From positions 1 to 64,000 of the forward strand of contig JAYRLC010000016.1 of the NCBI GenBank assembly GCA_041905405.1: a stretch of DNA of 64,000 nucleotides, read 5' to 3'. Below the pieces are notes generated by a model that searched no databases, was not told the origin of the DNA, and saw only the letters and a program-made list of their open reading frames with translations. Source of the DNA: RAM1 sp041905405. Its GTDB lineage: Bacteria > Pseudomonadota > Gammaproteobacteria > Burkholderiales > Burkholderiaceae_C. Every line of letters starts with the position of its first letter. Within the stretch, counting starts at the first letter, position 1. This document shows positions 61,604 through 64,000 of the stretch, piece by piece. The translations under genes were made by a program, and so were the position numbers.

Positions 61604-64000
61604 TTATGCCTCTGCCATGGAAACGGCCGACTCCATGTCCACCGCCACGATGCGCGACACGCCCTGCTCCTGCATGGTCACGCCGATCAGCTGCTCGGCC
61701 ATTTCCATGGCGATCTTGTTGTGGCTGATGAACAGGAACTGCGTCTCGCGGCTCATCGCCGTCACCAGCTTGGCATAACGTTCGGTGTTGGCGTCGTCCA
61801 GCGGCGCGTCCACCTCGTCCAGCAGGCAGAACGGCGCGGGGTTGAGCTGGAAGATCGCAAACACCAGCGCAATGGCCGTCAGCGCCTTTTCGCCGCCGGA
61901 CAGCAGGTGGATGGTCTGGTTTTTCTTGCCAGGCGGCTGGGCCATGACCTGCACGCCGGAGTCCAGAATCTCCTCGCCCGTCATGACCAGCTTGGCCTGG
62001 CCGCCGCCGAACAGCTCGGGGAACATGCGGCCGAAGTGTTCGTTGACGGTGTTGAAGGTGCCGCCCAGCAGTTCGCGGGTTTCGCCGTCGATCTTCTTGA
62101 TGGCGTCTTCCAGCGTCGTCATGGCCTCGTTCAGGTCTGCCGATTGCGCGTCCAGGAACTGCTTGCGCTCGCGGGCCGTGGTCAGTTCTTCCAGCGCGGC
62201 CAGGTTGACGGCGCCCAGCGCCACCACGTCGCGGTGCAGACGGTCGATCTCGCCCTGCAGGCCGGACAGCTTGACGTTGCCCTCCTCGATCGACTTCGCC
62301 ACCGCCTCCAGGTCGGCCTGCGCGTCGGCCAGCAGTTGCGCGTACTGCTCGAAGCCCAGGCGCGCGGCCTGTTCCTTGAGCTGCATGTCGGTGATGCGCT
62401 GGCGCAGCGGGTCCAGTTCACGCTCCAGCTGCAGGCGGCGTTCGTCGCTGGCCCGCAGTTTGGCGGTCAGGTCGTCGTATTCGCTGCGCTTGGCGCCCAG
62501 GGCCTGTTCGCGTTCCAGCTTGACCGACAGCGCGCTCTGCAGGCCAGCCTGCGCCGCGGCGTCGGTCAGGCGGGCGAGTTCTTCCTGCGCGCGCTGCTCT
62601 TCGGTGGCCAGCGACGCGGCCTGCTGCTGCGCGGTTTCGATCGCGCGGCTGAGTTCCCCGCGGCGCGCTTCCAGGCTGCGCTGGGCGAACTGCGCCTCTT
62701 GCGCCTGCCGTTCCAGGCTGCGTTGCTGCTCGCGGCATTCGGCCAGCTTGCGCTCGGATTCGATCACGCGCTCGTCCAGTTGCGCGTGGCGTTCCTGGCT
62801 GTCGGCCAGCTGCATGTCCAGCTCTTCGAACCGGGCTTCGGCCGTGACGCGGCGTTCCTGCAGCTCGTCCAGTTGCCCGTCAACCTCGCCCAGGTCGGCG
62901 GCGATCTGCTCGCTGCGCGCGCGGGTCTGTTCGGCCAGCTGCGTCATGCGCAGGGTTTCGACCTGCAGTTCGTGGGCGCGGCTTTGCGTTTCGGCCGCGT
63001 CGCGGCGGGCCGTGACCAGGCGTTGCGATGCGTCGGAATACGCGGCTTCGGCCCGTACCAGGGCCGAGCGGGCTTCTTCGGTGATCAGGGCCTGGGCCTT
63101 GAGCTGCTTGTCCAGGTTTTCGATTTCCTGCGCACGGGCCAGCAGGCCGGCCTGCTCGGAATCCTGCGCATAGAAGCTGACGCTGTGGGCGCTGACGGCG
63201 TGGCCGCTTTGCACGTAGATGACTTCACCGGCGCCCAGCTTGTCGCGCGCGGCCAGGGCGTCTTCAAAGCTGGCTGCCGTGTAGCAGCCATGCAGCCAGT
63301 CGGTCAGCAGGGCCTTCTGGCCCGCGTCGTTCAGGCGAAGCAGGTCGGCCAGGCGGGGCAAGGCGGCTGCCCCTTCAGGCACGGCAGCTTGCGGCGGGCT
63401 GTAGAACGCCAGCTTCGCCGGCGGCGCGTCATGGGCGAACGAGCGCACCATCTCCAGCCGGCTGACTTCCAGCGAGGCCAGGCGTTCGCGCAGCGCGGCT
63501 TCGAGCGCGTTTTCCCAGCCTTGCTCGATGTGGATGCGGCTCCACAGGCCCTGCAACCCGTCCAGCCCATGTTTGGCCAGCCAGGGCTTGAGCTTGCCGT
63601 CGGTGCGGACTTTCTCCTGCAGCGCCTTGAGCGCCTCCATGCGAGCCGACAGGTCGGCCTGGCGCGCGCCCTGCTGGTTGACATCGTTCTGCCGCGTGCG
63701 GCGGTCCTCGTCCAGCACGGGCACCTGGTCCTGCAGTTCGTGCAGGCGGGCATCGGCGACTTCGGCGGCCTCTTGTGCGGCGGTCAGCTGGGTCTGCAGG
63801 TTGACCAGCCGCGCCTCGTCCGGGGCGGCCAGCGCGTTGCGGTCGGCCACGAGCTTTTCGCGACGCAGGGTGAGCTGGCGGGACTGTTCCTCGATGTTGC
63901 GCTGGTCGGCGGCCAGCACCTGGATCTGCTGCTGCACCTGGGCGACGCTGCCGCGCTGCTCGGTGGACCGGGCCTGCGCCTGGCGCAGTGCGTCTTCCAG
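61604..64000 (-). CDS. smc: Chromosome segregation ATPase Smc (N-terminal part outside window)
   Basis: The C-terminal 798 residues of Smc; the gene runs past the right edge. Visible are a long coiled coil, the hinge (about 110-240 of this part, WLAKHGLDGLQGLWSRIHIE and ASFEDALAARDKLGAGEVIY), the second coiled coil and the ATPase C-lobe: signature HLLSGGEKALTAIALVFAIF, Walker B FCLLDEVDAPLDDANTERYA and the D/H-loop FLFISHNKIAMEMAEQLIG. With ScpA/ScpB it compacts chromosomes. First of the smc-zipA-ligA run. Confidence 0.95.
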   Translation of the reverse strand: MEDALRQAQARSTEQRGSVAQVQQQIQVLAADQRNIEEQSRQLTLRREKLVADRNALAAPDEARLVNLQTQLTAAQEAAEVADARLHELQDQVPVLDEDRRTRQNDVNQQGARQADLSARMEALKALQEKVRTDGKLKPWLAKHGLDGLQGLWSRIHIEQGWENALEAALRERLASLEVSRLEMVRSFAHDAPPAKLAFYSPPQAAVPEGAAALPRLADLLRLNDAGQKALLTDWLHGCYTAASFEDALAARDKLGAGEVIYVQSGHAVSAHSVSFYAQDSEQAGLLARAQEIENLDKQLKAQALITEEARSALVRAEAAYSDASQRLVTARRDAAETQSRAHELQVETLRMTQLAEQTRARSEQIAADLGEVDGQLDELQERRVTAEARFEELDMQLADSQERHAQLDERVIESERKLAECREQQRSLERQAQEAQFAQRSLEARRGELSRAIETAQQQAASLATEEQRAQEELARLTDAAAQAGLQSALSVKLEREQALGAKRSEYDDLTAKLRASDERRLQLERELDPLRQRITDMQLKEQAARLGFEQYAQLLADAQADLEAVAKSIEEGNVKLSGLQGEIDRLHRDVVALGAVNLAALEELTTARERKQFLDAQSADLNEAMTTLEDAIKKIDGETRELLGGTFNTVNEHFGRMFPELFGGGQAKLVMTGEEILDSGVQVMAQPPGKKNQTIHLLSGGEKALTAIALVFAIFQLNPAPFCLLDEVDAPLDDANTERYAKLVTAMSRETQFLFISHNKIAMEMAEQLIGVTMQEQGVSRIVAVDMESAVSMAEA

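Overview
High-GC DNA with dense, mostly minus-strand operons. Gene content and order (LivFGMH, AidB-like and FadB-like fatty-acid genes, purL, map-glnD, smc-zipA-ligA) fit a betaproteobacterium of the order Burkholderiales, probably Comamonadaceae. That placement is inferred from protein resemblance, not from a marker tree. No rRNA, tRNA, CRISPR array, prophage or intact insertion sequence was seen.

Layout. 1-10.6 kb, minus strand: a fatty-acid degradation run (FadB-like fusion, M20 peptidase, thiolase, acyl-CoA dehydrogenase, small membrane protein, SDR, thioesterase, MDR oxidoreductase, AidB-like acyl-CoA dehydrogenase cut by the left edge), with two long inverted-repeat elements in its gaps. 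10.9-13.7 kb, plus strand: a LuxI/FeeM-like GNAT-fold acyltransferase followed by a six-helix hybrid histidine kinase of the CqsS type. 13.7-20.6 kb: a branched-chain amino acid ABC transporter (LivFGMH plus binding protein) and a fatty acyl-CoA ligase. 20.8-25.8 kb: a Crp/Fnr regulator, then a second acyltransferase/CqsS-like kinase module with a third gene (receiver plus kinase). The acyltransferase of this second module is frameshifted at a homopolymer. 26.0-35.1 kb: a complete chemosensory operon (MCP, CheY, STAS, CheA, PAS-MCP, CheW, CheR, CheD, CheB).

35.2-47.2 kb: SelO, MsrB, YciB, BolA and a parvulin isomerase, then a DUF1624 membrane protein, RlhA-type U32 protein, arginase, topoisomerase IB and small or membrane proteins. 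47.2-54.8 kb: GNAT, PurL (carrying an in-frame palindromic repeat), Map and GlnD. 54.8-57.2 kb: a small GTPase with three roadblock proteins and a winged-helix-like partner, reminiscent of actinobacterial conservons. 57.4-64 kb: peptide deformylase, YbaN family, LigA, ZipA and the C-terminal 799 codons of Smc.

The most interesting part is the pair of acyltransferase + CqsS-like sensor modules. CqsS sensors are known with CqsA-type synthases. Here the adjacent enzyme instead resembles acyl-homoserine-lactone and N-acyl amino acid synthases, which suggests a different cell-cell signalling system. It sits among genes for acyl-CoA metabolism, amino acid uptake and chemotaxis.
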